Positions 7,930 to 17,014 of a stretch of 64,000 nucleotides of DNA are shown here, one piece after another (position 1 is the stretch's first letter; the number at the start of each line of letters is the position of its first letter). The translations under genes were made by a program, and so were the position numbers. A model generated the notes under the pieces. That model ran no database searches, was not told where the DNA came from, and was given only the letters and a program-made list of their open reading frames with translations. The DNA is taken from positions 1-64,000 of the forward strand of contig NZ_JARGND010000017.1 of the NCBI RefSeq assembly GCF_029212645.1, in the 5' to 3' direction. The DNA comes from Vannielia sp. GTDB lineage: Bacteria; Pseudomonadota; Alphaproteobacteria; Rhodobacterales; Rhodobacteraceae.

Positions 7930-9747
7930 TCAGCCAGCCGCTTTTTCTTCCAGAGCCAGCCATTCTTCTTCGGCGGCGGCCAGCTTTTCCTGCCGCGCTG
8001 AGAGCGCCTCGCTGGCTTTTTGGAACTTGACCGGCTCGCGGGCATAAAGCTCCGGGTCGCTCATCAGCTCTTCGAGCTTGGCGATCTCGGCTTCGAGCCG
8101 TTCAATCTCGGCGGGCAATTCCTCCAGCCGGTGTTTCTCGGTAAAGCTGAGGCCCGCTGGCTTGGCCTTTTCGGCCGCCGCCTTCTCGGCCTTGTTTGCC
8201 TTCGCCGCTGCGGCCACCACCTCGGGGCGGTGCCAATCGCCGCCGCCCTGTGACAAGAGGTCAGACCAGCCGCCCGCATAGCTCACGGCACGGCCTTCCC
8301 CCTCCAGCGCGATGGTTTGTGTTGCCACCCGATCAATGAAATCCCGGTCGTGGCTCACCAGCAGAACCGTGCCGTCATAATCGCCCAGAATTTCCTGCAG
8401 CAAGTCCAGCGTTTCGATATCCAGATCATTGGTTGGCTCATCAAGCACCAGCAGGTTGGAGGGCCGCGCCATCAACCGCGCCAGCAACAGCCGCGCCTTT
8501 TCGCCGCCCGAAAGGGCGCGCACCGGGGCGCGGGCCTGGGCTTCGTCAAACAGAAATTCCTTGAGGTAGCCAACCACATGCTTGGGCGTGCCGCGCACCA
8601 TCACTTGATCGGCCTGCCCGGACACCCGCATCTCGGGATCGCCGGTCAGGTTATCCCACAGGGTGGCATCGAGGTCGAGCGCCGAGCGGGTTTGATCGAA
8701 CACCTCCATCTCAACATTTGCGCCCATCTTCACGCTGCCTTCATCCGGCTCAACCCGGCCGATCAGCATGTTCACCAGCGTCGTTTTACCCGCGCCATTG
8801 GGGCCAACAAAAGCCACCCGCTCGCCGCGTGCCAGCTTCAGATCAAATGGGCGCAGGATCAGCTTGTCGCCATAGCGCTTTGAAATGCCACGCGCTTCCA
8901 GCACCACCTTGCCGCTCTTCTGGCCCGATTCCAGCGCCATCGCCGCCGCTCCCTGCCGCCGGATCTGGCCGGCCCGCTCAGCGCGCAAATCCTGCAAGGC
9001 GCGCACCCGGCCCATGTTGCGCTTGCGCCGTGCCGAAATGCCCTCAACCGCCCAACGCGCCTCGGCCTTGATCTTCCGGTTGAGCTTGTGCCGGGCGAGG
9101 TCTTCCTCCTCCCACAGCTTGTCACGCCAGGCTTCGAACTCGGCAAAACCGCGCTCCTGGCGGCGCACTTCGCCCCGGTCAATCCACAGGGTTGCGCGGG
9201 TGAGGTTGGTCAGGAACGCCCGGTCGTGGGAGATCAGCACATAGGCCGTGCGGGTCTCTTTCAGCTCTTTTTCGAGCCAGGCGATCGCTTCGATATCAAG
9301 GTGGTTGGTCGGCTCATCGAGCAGCATCAACTCGGGCGCTTCGGCCAGCAGCTTGGCCAGCGCCGCACGGCGCCGCTCCCCACCGCTTGCGGCTTCAACG
9401 GGCGTATCGAGGCCAAATTTCAGCCCCTCGGCCACCGCTTCCACCCGCCAGGCTTCGCTCACGTCCAGCCCGCTGCCCGCGAACTCGCCCAGCGTGGCGA
9501 AACCCGCCATCGTCGGCTCTTGTTCCATGTAGCCCACGCGCACGCCAGGGGCTGTGACAGCCTGCCCCCGATCCGCCTCAACCAATCCGGCCATCACCTT
9601 GAGAAGTGTGGATTTTCCCGATCCATTGCGCCCCACCAGCGCCACCCGATCCCCGGCCTGAACAGCCAGATCAACGCCGTCAAACAGCGCGCCTCCCCCG
9701 AAGGTGAGAGAAATATCGGAGAGTTGCATAAGCGGGGCACGGGCCAT
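7930..9747 (-). CDS. uup: ABC-F family ATPase, Uup-like
   Basis: A 605-residue soluble protein with two ABC cassettes and no membrane helices. Cassette 1 has GRNGSGKST, SGGERRR and LLDEPTNHLD; cassette 2 has GPNGAGKTT, LSGGEKAR and LVLDEPTNDLD. A basic linker lies between them, and a charged C-terminal extension of about 70 residues forms a coiled coil, as in Uup. ABC-F proteins act on ribosomes; Uup affects transposon excision and ribosome function in E. coli. I use the ATG (MARAPLMQ) rather than a GTG two codons upstream. Confidence 0.92.
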   Translation of the reverse strand: MARAPLMQLSDISLTFGGGALFDGVDLAVQAGDRVALVGRNGSGKSTLLKVMAGLVEADRGQAVTAPGVRVGYMEQEPTMAGFATLGEFAGSGLDVSEAWRVEAVAEGLKFGLDTPVEAASGGERRRAALAKLLAEAPELMLLDEPTNHLDIEAIAWLEKELKETRTAYVLISHDRAFLTNLTRATLWIDRGEVRRQERGFAEFEAWRDKLWEEEDLARHKLNRKIKAEARWAVEGISARRKRNMGRVRALQDLRAERAGQIRRQGAAAMALESGQKSGKVVLEARGISKRYGDKLILRPFDLKLARGERVAFVGPNGAGKTTLVNMLIGRVEPDEGSVKMGANVEMEVFDQTRSALDLDATLWDNLTGDPEMRVSGQADQVMVRGTPKHVVGYLKEFLFDEAQARAPVRALSGGEKARLLLARLMARPSNLLVLDEPTNDLDIETLDLLQEILGDYDGTVLLVSHDRDFIDRVATQTIALEGEGRAVSYAGGWSDLLSQGGGDWHRPEVVAAAAKANKAEKAAAEKAKPAGLSFTEKHRLEELPAEIERLEAEIAKLEELMSDPELYAREPVKFQKASEALSARQEKLAAAEEEWLALEEKAAG

Positions 9748-9830
9748 GCTCACGCCCTATCCGGCCCTCGCAGGAGGGTCAAGCGCGGCGCAGCCACAAC
9801 CGCCACCGCAAAGGGCCACGTCGGGCGGCG

Positions 9831-9989
9831 CTAGAACCGCCGGAAAAACCTTGCAAACCGCATCACCGAGCGGGTCTTGCGCATGGTCTGGTTGCCCTGC
9901 CCTACGCGCCCTCCCGGTTTGCGGGCGGATTGGCGGCGCATCCGCATCATCTGCCGGATGACTTGATTGATCAGCGAACCTGCGTTCAT
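9831..9989 (-). CDS. Tiny highly basic hypothetical protein (52 aa)
   Basis: A 52-residue protein beginning MNAGSLINQVIRQMM, followed by an Arg/Lys-rich body and ending RFARFFRRF. It starts four bases after the stop of the preceding 45-residue ORF, which itself overlaps scpB, so all three are probably one translational unit. It has no cysteines and no membrane segment, and its extreme basicity suggests nucleic-acid or ribosome contact. I do not recognise a named family. Confidence 0.55.
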   Translation of the reverse strand: MNAGSLINQVIRQMMRMRRQSARKPGGRVGQGNQTMRKTRSVMRFARFFRRF

Positions 9990-9993
9990 CGGA

Positions 9994-10131
9994 TCACTTC
10001 TTTTTCTTGCCCTTGAGCGTGTTGCCCGCCGAGTTGAAACCACGGCTTACCGCGCTGTCAACGCCATGGCGCATCCGGTTGGAAAACTGCGCCATGATGC
10101 GGCGCCAGATTTGCGAAAAGATATCATTCAT
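9994..10131 (-). CDS. Tiny basic hypothetical protein coupled to scpB (45 aa)
   Basis: A 45-residue protein, MNDIFSQIWRRIMAQFSNRM at its start and a KGKKKK tail. Its ATG overlaps the end of scpB by 8 bases, strong evidence that it is translated with scpB. The N-terminal half could form an amphipathic helix. Many Rhodobacteraceae have tatA, tatB and tatC after scpB; here this pair of tiny ORFs takes that place, then uup. The function is unknown. Confidence 0.6.
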   Translation of the reverse strand: MNDIFSQIWRRIMAQFSNRMRHGVDSAVSRGFNSAGNTLKGKKKK

Positions 10132-10849
10132 CGGTTTCGTCCTCCTGGAAAAGTTCGTTCTGGTCGTTTGATGGTGCTTCGTCTTCGTCAAGCTCACCCA
10201 GGCTGACCATGCCGGGCGGCGGGCGGCTGTCGAGCAAGCCGGCGGCGCGCAGTTCTTTCAGGCCGGGCAGATCGCGCGCACTTTCCAGCCCGAAATGGTC
10301 AAGGAAATCCTGGGTGACAACATAGGTCACCGGGCGTCCCGGTGTCATCCGGCGGCGGCCAAAGCGGATCCACTCCATCTCAAGCAGTTGGTCAACCGTG
10401 CCGCGTGACACGCTCACACCGCGAATTTCCTCGATCTCGGCGCGGGTCACCGGCTGATGATAGGCCACAATCGCCAGTGTTTCGATCGCCGCGCGCGACA
10501 GCTTGCGCGTTTCAACCGTTTCCTTTTGCATCAAAAATCCAAGGTCGGGCGCGGTGCGCATCGCCCATGCCTCACCCACCCGGCGCAACTCCACGCCGCG
10601 CCCCTCGTAGCGTTTTTGCAAATGCTCCAGCGCCACGGCGGCCTCGGCCCCATGGGGCATCCGCGCGTTGAGCTCGGCCACGGTGACCGGCTCGGCAGAG
10701 GCAAACAGGATCGCCTCGACCATGCGCTCCTGCTCGGCCATGGGCGGCGCTTCAAACAGGCTCGCCTCAACCGGCTCCAATTCCTCGGGCAGTCTGGGCG
10801 GGGTCTCGTCCAGCGTGTTGGTCGGGGTGTTGTTCAGGTCAGGCACCAC
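10124..10849 (-). CDS. scpB: Segregation and condensation protein B
   Basis: A 241-residue winged-helix protein that binds ScpA and joins the SMC condensin complex in chromosome organisation. The N-terminal 40 residues are acidic and variable. The family core follows: MVEAILFASAEPVTVAEL, then LSRAAIETLAIVAYHQPVTR and IEEIRGVSVSRGTVDQLLE, then VTYVVTQDFLDHFGL. The start is GTG, overlapping the scpA stop by 11 bases. A Pro/acidic C-terminal tail overlaps the next small ORF. Confidence 0.95.
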   Translation of the reverse strand: MVPDLNNTPTNTLDETPPRLPEELEPVEASLFEAPPMAEQERMVEAILFASAEPVTVAELNARMPHGAEAAVALEHLQKRYEGRGVELRRVGEAWAMRTAPDLGFLMQKETVETRKLSRAAIETLAIVAYHQPVTRAEIEEIRGVSVSRGTVDQLLEMEWIRFGRRRMTPGRPVTYVVTQDFLDHFGLESARDLPGLKELRAAGLLDSRPPPGMVSLGELDEDEAPSNDQNELFQEDETDE

Positions 10850-11633
10850 CGGGGGCCTCCCGCAGCTTGATCTGGATCGGGGAAAAGGTATCGGCCTGAC
10901 GGATCGTCAAATGGCCATGTTTGACCAGCTCCAGCGAGGCCGCAAAGGTGGCCGCCGTGGCCGAGCGGCGCTTCATCGGATCACTCTCCCAGCCCTCTGG
11001 CAGATAGGTCATCAGGTTGGTCCAGTCCCCGGCATAGCCGATCAGGCCGCGCAAACGATCCAGCGCCTGCTCCATGGTAAAAACATTCTGGCGGTCCATC
11101 ACGAAGGGGCGGAACTCATCCTTGGTGCGGATGCGCGCATAGGCCTGCATCAGCTCCATCAGGGTGGCGGTGTAGCTCACCTTGCGCACCCGCTCCACGC
11201 TCTCGGGCACCCCGCGCACAAAAAAGTCGCGGCCCTTCTGGTCTTGCCCCATCAGCTTGGCGGCGGCTTCGCGCATCGCCGAAAGCCGCTCGAGCTGGAA
11301 CGCCAGATGCGCGGCCAGTTCGGCCCCGGTTGGCCCTTCTTCGGTAGGGTCAGGCGGCAACAGCAGCTTTGATTTCAGGAAGGCCAGCCAGGCCGCCATC
11401 ACCAGATAATCCGCCGCCAGCTCAATGCGCAGCTGCTTGGCACGCTCCACAAAGGCCAGGTATTGCTCGGCCAATTGCAGGATCGAAACCTTGCGCAGAT
11501 CAACCTTTTGAGTGCGGCCAAGCGTCAACAGCAGGTCGAGCGGCCCTTCAAAGCCGTCGACATCCACGATCAGTGCTTCAGCGGCCAGCCTTTCGGAAAC
11601 ATCTCCAAAGCCTGCCGCGCCGTCCTCAGCCAT
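10839..11633 (-). CDS. scpA: Segregation and condensation protein A
   Basis: A 264-residue kleisin subunit of the SMC-ScpAB condensin. Key parts are VDGFEGPLDLLLTLGRTQKV at the N-terminus (SMC neck binding), AADYLVMAAWLAFLKSKLLLP, and a C-terminal winged helix ending with ATFAASLELVKHGHLTIRQ. It overlaps nagZ upstream (8 bases) and scpB downstream (11 bases), so SPOR-nagZ-scpA-scpB and the two tiny ORFs read as one tightly packed operon. Confidence 0.95.
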   Translation of the reverse strand: MAEDGAAGFGDVSERLAAEALIVDVDGFEGPLDLLLTLGRTQKVDLRKVSILQLAEQYLAFVERAKQLRIELAADYLVMAAWLAFLKSKLLLPPDPTEEGPTGAELAAHLAFQLERLSAMREAAAKLMGQDQKGRDFFVRGVPESVERVRKVSYTATLMELMQAYARIRTKDEFRPFVMDRQNVFTMEQALDRLRGLIGYAGDWTNLMTYLPEGWESDPMKRRSATAATFAASLELVKHGHLTIRQADTFSPIQIKLREAPGGA

Positions 11634-12648
11634 GTGCTGCCAGCCCTTCCATCAAACGCCCAAGCTCAGCCTCTGCGTCCTTGCGTATAAGCCTATCAGG
11701 CACGCCGCGCCGGGCCAAGGCGGCATCGGCCCGTGCGAGGGCCGTTTCATTCAAATCTCCGACGGTTTTGGCTAAATCCTGCATTTCGGCCAGCTCACCA
11801 TTGCAATGCAGCACCACATCACAGCCCGCCGCGAGCGCCGCTGCGCCGCGCTCGGCCACCGTGCCCTCCAGCGCCTCCATCGAGATATCGTCGGTCATCA
11901 GCAGACCGTCAAAGCCAATTTCATCGCGGATCAGCGCAATCATTTCCGGATCAACCGTGGCCGCCTTGCTTGAAAGCGCCTCAAACACGATATGCGCGCT
12001 CATCCCGAGCGGCAGGTCATTCAGCGCGCGAAAGGCGGCAAAATCGCTTCCCCGCAGCACCTCTGCCGAGGCACTCACACGGGGCAGCGCCTTGTGGCTG
12101 TCCATCGTGGCGCGGCCATGGCCGGGGATGTGTTTCAGCACCGGCAAAACCCCACCCGCCAGCAGCCCATCGGCCACCGCCCGCGCCGCGCTCACCACCG
12201 TGGCCAGATCAATGCCATAGCAGCGGTTGCGCAGCACCGGGTGGGTGTCTGTCGTGGCAATATCGGCCAGCGGGGCGCAATTGCCATCAATCCCCACTGC
12301 ACGCAGATCATCGGCAATCAGCCGGTACCGCAGCGCCATCGCCCGCGCGCCGTGTTCCGGCCCCACGGTGGCCATTTGCTCAAGCGGCGGCAGCCACGCG
12401 CCCCAATGGGGCGGGCCCATCCGCTCAACTCGGCCACCTTCCTGATCAATGAAAATCGGCGCTTGCCAGCCCACCGCATCCCGTAGCGCACCCGTCAACC
12501 GGCGAAGCTGTTCCGGCGTGTCGATATTGCGGCCAAAGAGGATAAAGCCAAACGGCTGGAAATCCCTGAAAAACGCTGCCTCATCCGCACCAAGAACCAG
12601 CCCTTCACAGCCAAGGATCGCCGCCCCCAGCCGCGCCGGTCGGCTCAA
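11626..12648 (-). CDS. nagZ: Beta-N-acetylhexosaminidase (muropeptide recycling)
   Basis: A 340-residue glycoside hydrolase family 3 enzyme that removes GlcNAc from 1,6-anhydromuropeptides in the cytoplasm. The family signature LKHIPGHGRATMDSHKALP is complete, including the catalytic His in PGHG...DSH, and FIDQEGGRVERM forms the substrate-binding strand. I place the start at a TTG that overlaps the SPOR-gene stop (TTGA). An ATG 51 bases further upstream would add a basic, glycine-rich extension lying wholly inside the SPOR gene. anmK, which acts later in the same recycling pathway, is elsewhere in this window. Confidence 0.9.
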   Translation of the reverse strand: MSRPARLGAAILGCEGLVLGADEAAFFRDFQPFGFILFGRNIDTPEQLRRLTGALRDAVGWQAPIFIDQEGGRVERMGPPHWGAWLPPLEQMATVGPEHGARAMALRYRLIADDLRAVGIDGNCAPLADIATTDTHPVLRNRCYGIDLATVVSAARAVADGLLAGGVLPVLKHIPGHGRATMDSHKALPRVSASAEVLRGSDFAAFRALNDLPLGMSAHIVFEALSSKAATVDPEMIALIRDEIGFDGLLMTDDISMEALEGTVAERGAAALAAGCDVVLHCNGELAEMQDLAKTVGDLNETALARADAALARRGVPDRLIRKDAEAELGRLMEGLAAHG

Positions 12649-13769
12649 CGTGCCACCACCGGGATGCAATCGGCCTTCTCGGCCACGAGGGCCGCGCAAA
12701 AGCGCCGCGCGTCGGAAAGATCGGCAAAGCCCTGCGCACGCAGCCGGTAAAACACCCGCCCCCCGCTCTGGGCTTCCATGATCACGCGGGATTTTTCCAG
12801 CATCAGCGTTTCAAACTGGCCTTGAAGCTTGGCCCAGATCGCCGCCGCGTCCTCGGGGGTGTCAAACGCGCCAAGCTGCACCAGCCTGGTGCCCGCCGGG
12901 ATAGCGTTTGGCAAGGCAATCTGCGGGTTGGTCGAGGCAAGTTGCGTGTTCTCTGCCGGGGATGTCGGGGCGCTTTTTTCTGGCGTTGGCGCGGCCAGAT
13001 CGGCCGGGCGTTTCTTGGGCAAAAGCGAGCGTTTCACGCCCGGCAGCTTTGCCAGCCGCTTGGCCTCGGCGCTGATCTCCGGCTCAGCCGGGGCTTCCAG
13101 CGGCGTCGCCCCATTGGCCACCTGATTGGCCATCGCAAGCGCCACCGCCACCGGATCGTTCGGGTCCACATCCGGCGACAGGCTCACCGCCACTTCCAGA
13201 TCGGCGGACTGCAACTCGGCATCGGCTTGCTCAACGGCGGGCGTCAGCTCTTCCGGGAGGTCATCCGCGGCCTGCGCCGCCAAATCGCGCTCAAGCTCAG
13301 CGGCGAGCGCGGCAATCGGCAGGTCTTCCTCGGTCAGCCTTGCGGGCGGCGGGGCCAGCGCGATCTCATCGGCCAGCTCGCCCGGACCACCATCGGCGGC
13401 AACGTTGTTCACCGCCAGCCCGGTGTGATCGGCCACTTCGCCGCCGGGATCTTCGGGCGCCACACGCATCGGCCCATCAATCGCGCGCACCACCGGCACC
13501 CCGGCCACATCGCGCATGGTAATCCGATAACCCCACACGCAAAGCCCCAGAATAAGCGCCAGCGACATCGCCGCGCCGCCGTAATTCACCAGCCGCCCGG
13601 CCTTCGCCTTGAGCGCGGCCACAAAGCCCGGCTCCGGCTCGGCCTGCATCATCTGATAGGGATAGGGTTGCGGCCCGCCCTGATTGAACTGGTCCATCTG
13701 CGGGTAGGGCTCATGCCTTCCCGGCTCACCGGGCTGATAGCCCGCGCCACTCATGGGTCGTTGATCCAT
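12645..13769 (-). CDS. SPOR-domain membrane protein
   Basis: A 374-residue cell-envelope protein. A Pro/Gln/Tyr-rich cytoplasmic start is followed by one membrane helix (about residues 57-73), a long acidic Ala/Glu/Asp-rich periplasmic spacer, and a C-terminal SPOR domain (about residues 295-374, with LVQLGAFDTPEDAAAIWAKL). SPOR domains bind glycan strands stripped of stem peptides at division sites. It is first in the run leading into nagZ and scpAB. The spacer is low complexity and likely varies between relatives. Confidence 0.88.
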   Translation of the reverse strand: MDQRPMSGAGYQPGEPGRHEPYPQMDQFNQGGPQPYPYQMMQAEPEPGFVAALKAKAGRLVNYGGAAMSLALILGLCVWGYRITMRDVAGVPVVRAIDGPMRVAPEDPGGEVADHTGLAVNNVAADGGPGELADEIALAPPPARLTEEDLPIAALAAELERDLAAQAADDLPEELTPAVEQADAELQSADLEVAVSLSPDVDPNDPVAVALAMANQVANGATPLEAPAEPEISAEAKRLAKLPGVKRSLLPKKRPADLAAPTPEKSAPTSPAENTQLASTNPQIALPNAIPAGTRLVQLGAFDTPEDAAAIWAKLQGQFETLMLEKSRVIMEAQSGGRVFYRLRAQGFADLSDARRFCAALVAEKADCIPVVAR

Positions 13770-13853
13770 GCTCTGCCTCGCCTTCTCGGCCCGCCCTTCT
13801 TGTGGCGTGGCCGCTATACTGCCGCCCCGGTCACATGGCCTGAGCGTCGAGGC

Positions 13854-15596
13854 TCAGCGCAATTCTTCCGCCGGGGTTACGCCAAGAATACCAAGACCGG
13901 ACGAAATAACAACGGAAACGGCCTTCGCAATGGCGATTTTCGGCAAACTGGCGCTTTCGTTGCCCTCCTGGAAGAAGCGCAGCTCCGGCTCATCGTTGCC
14001 CCGGTGCCAAAGCGCGTGGAAGGCCTGGGCCAGATCGTAAAGATAAAACGCAATGCGATGCGGCTCATGGCCCTTGGCGGCAATCTCCACCATGCGCGGC
14101 CACTCGGCCAGCTTGCGCATGGTTGCCAGTTCTGCCGGGTGCACCGTGCCAGGTTCCTGTTCCAGCAGGTTTTTTTCGCTCACGTCCCAGCCCGCCGCCT
14201 CGGCCTTTCGCAGCACCGAACGCACCCGCGCATGGGCGTATTGCACGTAGAAAACCGGGTTGTCCTTGCTCTGCTCCATCGCCTTGGCGAAGTCAAAATC
14301 AAGCGGGGCGTCGTTCTTGCGGGTCAGCATCACAAAGCGGGTCACATCTGCGCCCACCTCATCCACCACGTCGCGCAGCGTGACAAATGTGCCCGCCCGC
14401 TTCGACATTTTGAACTCTTGGCCGTCCTTGAACAGCTTGACGAGCTGCACCAGCTTCACATCCAGCGGCACACGGTTGTCACTCAACGCGGCGACAGCCG
14501 CCTTCATCCGTTTGACGTAGCCGCCGTGATCGGCGCCAAACACATCAATAAGCTCGTCGAAGCCTCTGGAAACCTTATCGAAATGATAGGCGATGTCAGG
14601 GGCGAAATAGGCCCATTTGCCATCCGCCTTCTGCACCGGGCGATCCTCGTCATCGCCAAACTCGGTGGATTTGAACAGCGTCTGCTCGCGGGCTTCCCAA
14701 TCTTCCGGCAACTTGCCTTTGGGCGGCTTTAACTTGCCCTCGTAAATCAGCCCCTTGTCACGCAAATCCTCGATTGCGGCTTCAATCTTGCCAGTGCCGT
14801 AAAGCGCCTTTTCCGAGAAGAACACATCCATCTCAACGCCCAGCGCCGCCAGATCGGCGCGGATCAGCCCCATCATCGCCTCGGTGGCAAAATCGCGCAC
14901 CTCTTCGAGCCATACCTGCTCGCCCTTGTCCACAAAGGCATCGCCCACCTTGGCCTTCAGCGCCTCGCCCACTGGCACAAGGTAATCACCGGGGTAAGTG
15001 CCGTCCTCAAACGCCACCTCCTGCCCGTGCGCCTCAAGGTAGCGCAGGTAGACCGACCGGGCGAGCACATCCACCTGAGCGCCGCCATCGTTGATGTAAT
15101 ATTCGCGCGTTACCTCATGGCCCGAATAGGCGAGCAGGCTGGCGAGGGCATCACCAAACACCGCGCCGCGGGTATGGCCCACATGCATGGGGCCCGTCGG
15201 ATTTGCTGAAACAAATTCTATGTTTACGCGCCGACCTTCACCCAGATCAGAGCGGCCAAACCCCTCTCCCTGCGCCAGAACGGCCTTTACCACACCGCCC
15301 CAGACACCGCTCACCAGCCGCAGGTTGATAAACCCCGGCCCGGCAATTTCGGCGCTCTCGATCCGCTCGTCAGCCGCCAGCCGTTCGGCCAGTTTCCCGG
15401 CAATCTCGCGCGGGTTGGCCTTGGCGGGCTTGGCCAGAACCATCGCCGCATTGGTCGCCATATCGCCATGGGCCGCATCGCGCGGCGGCTCAACCGCCAC
15501 ATTGGCCAGTGACAGCCCCTCAGGCAAAGCGCCCTCGGCTGTCATCGCTTCCAACTCCTGGATCACCAGCGCACGGATATCGGCAAAGAGGTTCAT
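13854..15596 (-). CDS. argS: Arginyl-tRNA synthetase
   Basis: A 580-residue class I synthetase that charges tRNA-Arg. It begins [15 protein letters not shown]. The HIGH motif is in [20 protein letters not shown], the AQVD segment of ArgS follows ([16 protein letters not shown]), and the anticodon-binding domain includes [16 protein letters not shown], with the family MTRKND-type stretch before it ([14 protein letters not shown]). Upstream in-frame starts would add an unrelated Arg/Gly-rich stretch. An 84-bp gap separates it from the SPOR gene downstream. Confidence 0.96.
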   Translation of the reverse strand: MNLFADIRALVIQELEAMTAEGALPEGLSLANVAVEPPRDAAHGDMATNAAMVLAKPAKANPREIAGKLAERLAADERIESAEIAGPGFINLRLVSGVWGGVVKAVLAQGEGFGRSDLGEGRRVNIEFVSANPTGPMHVGHTRGAVFGDALASLLAYSGHEVTREYYINDGGAQVDVLARSVYLRYLEAHGQEVAFEDGTYPGDYLVPVGEALKAKVGDAFVDKGEQVWLEEVRDFATEAMMGLIRADLAALGVEMDVFFSEKALYGTGKIEAAIEDLRDKGLIYEGKLKPPKGKLPEDWEAREQTLFKSTEFGDDEDRPVQKADGKWAYFAPDIAYHFDKVSRGFDELIDVFGADHGGYVKRMKAAVAALSDNRVPLDVKLVQLVKLFKDGQEFKMSKRAGTFVTLRDVVDEVGADVTRFVMLTRKNDAPLDFDFAKAMEQSKDNPVFYVQYAHARVRSVLRKAEAAGWDVSEKNLLEQEPGTVHPAELATMRKLAEWPRMVEIAAKGHEPHRIAFYLYDLAQAFHALWHRGNDEPELRFFQEGNESASLPKIAIAKAVSVVISSGLGILGVTPAEELR

Positions 15597-15698
15597 TTCA
15601 ACGGTCCTTTTCGTTGTCCGCGTCTCTACCAGCCTACTGCCCCGCGTCAAGTTACGCTTGCACAGGGCGCGCGCGGCCACCCCTCGGCCCATGGCTGC

Positions 15699-15857
15699 AT
15701 GGCATGGGGTTTGCGCTGGCGCTTTTGGCTCACCGCCGCGCCCGCCCCGCCGGCCACATTGCTGCACGGCGCAGGGGGGATTGCCTATTCCACACTCATC
15801 CTTGTCGGGCTGGTCTGGCTCGCGTGGCGCGCGCTTCGCCCCCGCACAAAGGGCTGA
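15699..15857 (+). CDS. Candidate small single-span membrane protein (52 aa)
   Basis: This lies in the 327-bp space between argS and the next membrane protein gene, and the space is otherwise empty. The ATG reading frame begins [18 protein letters not shown] and ends with a clean hydrophobic helix ([19 protein letters not shown]) followed by RPRTKG. This positive-after-helix layout is typical of small inner-membrane proteins. Against it, there is no good ribosome binding site and the frame stays open upstream into the argS 5' region. No family is recognised. Confidence 0.4.
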   Translation: MAWGLRWRFWLTAAPAPPATLLHGAGGIAYSTLILVGLVWLAWRALRPRTKG

Positions 15858-15923
15858 GCGCACAGGCCTTTCCCCCGCCGTTCCCAGCCCTTACCATGCC
15901 GCAAGAGCACAAAAGGACACCTG

Positions 15924-16988
15924 ATGGATCATCCCACCCGCACCCAAACCGCCCTGCGCATCTGCCTTGGGCTGCTGTTCGTTCAGATGGTGTCGCTGGC
16001 CATGCTCAAGTCCCTTCCCGTTCAGCTTTTGGTGCCACTGCCCGGCCAGTATGCTCCGCCTTCGCCTTTGGCCTATACGATTTATGCCTGGGGCGGGCTG
16101 GTCAACTCTCTCATGCCGGCGCTGATCGCGGTGATCCTGCCGCACGCGGTGCTGCGGCCTTTGTGGGCCTTCCTTGCCTCGCTGCTGCTGGCGCTTGTGA
16201 GCCTCGCGTTGATCGCCAACAGCGCTGCGCTTCTGCCCCTGAGCGCTGCGGCTTTCTACCACATTCAGGTGTGGATCTACGCCATCGCCTCGCTGATCAC
16301 GCTCACCCCGCCGGTGATGCTGGCCATCGCCCTGGCCACCCGGCTCGAACTCGCCTCGCACCGCGTTCTCGCCGCCGCACTGGCGCTGCTCGCCGCCCTG
16401 CTCATCGTGCTTCAGGCCGGGACCGGCACCGCGCTTGGCGGCACAGCCCTGCTGTTCCTGCCTATGATCATTGCCGCTTTCGTGCTCAACCGGCGCGGCG
16501 TTCTGCCGGGGCGGGCCTGGCTTTGGACAGTCGCCATTTTCCTCACATGGGCCTTGCCCAATGTGATCTTTGTGCTGCCGCAACTGGTAGAAGCCGCGAT
16601 GATCCCCAACCCAGCGCAGCGGTGGGCCGCGCTTTCCGCCGTCATCAAGGCCTCCACCGCTTCCGGCTGGCTCACAAGCGGCGCCGGGGACTTGATGAGC
16701 CTCGCCGCGCTCATTGGCCTCACCGCTCCGGCCAAACCAACCCGCATGGAGAAACTGCTCGCCGGGCTGGTGATCCTTGTCGCCCTGCTGCCCGCCCTTT
16801 CGTTCGGGTTCCACTTGCCAAATATCAATCCAGGCACCACGCTGCAAGCCTGGCGCGAAGGGCTATTCAGCCCCGCCTATCTGGTGATCGGCACTACGAT
16901 CTCTGCCTTGAATTTCCTCGGCACATGGATCATCGGCTTCACCGCCGCATGGCTCTACCTGCGCCGCACCGCCCTGCCCACCGCCTAA
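15924..16988 (+). CDS. Multi-pass membrane protein of unknown function
   Basis: A 354-residue, very hydrophobic protein with about eight to nine predicted membrane helices, starting MDHPTRTQTALRICLGLLFV, and only short loops. I see no transporter, glycosyltransferase or protease motif. It is on the opposite strand between dgt and argS, two genes that are neighbours in many related genomes, so it looks like an insertion into a conserved order. A GGACACCTG sequence precedes the ATG at ribosome-binding distance. Confidence 0.75.
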   Translation: MDHPTRTQTALRICLGLLFVQMVSLAMLKSLPVQLLVPLPGQYAPPSPLAYTIYAWGGLVNSLMPALIAVILPHAVLRPLWAFLASLLLALVSLALIANSAALLPLSAAAFYHIQVWIYAIASLITLTPPVMLAIALATRLELASHRVLAAALALLAALLIVLQAGTGTALGGTALLFLPMIIAAFVLNRRGVLPGRAWLWTVAIFLTWALPNVIFVLPQLVEAAMIPNPAQRWAALSAVIKASTASGWLTSGAGDLMSLAALIGLTAPAKPTRMEKLLAGLVILVALLPALSFGFHLPNINPGTTLQAWREGLFSPAYLVIGTTISALNFLGTWIIGFTAAWLYLRRTALPTA

Positions 16989-17014
16989 TCTTTCGCCACC
17001 GTCAAGCGACCAGC

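Noticed and set aside
12822-14732. 636-codon open frame on the plus strand across the SPOR and argS genes
   Set aside because: It is antisense to two clear genes, is rich in Arg, His and Gly, and has no family motif. It is a product of third-position GC bias.
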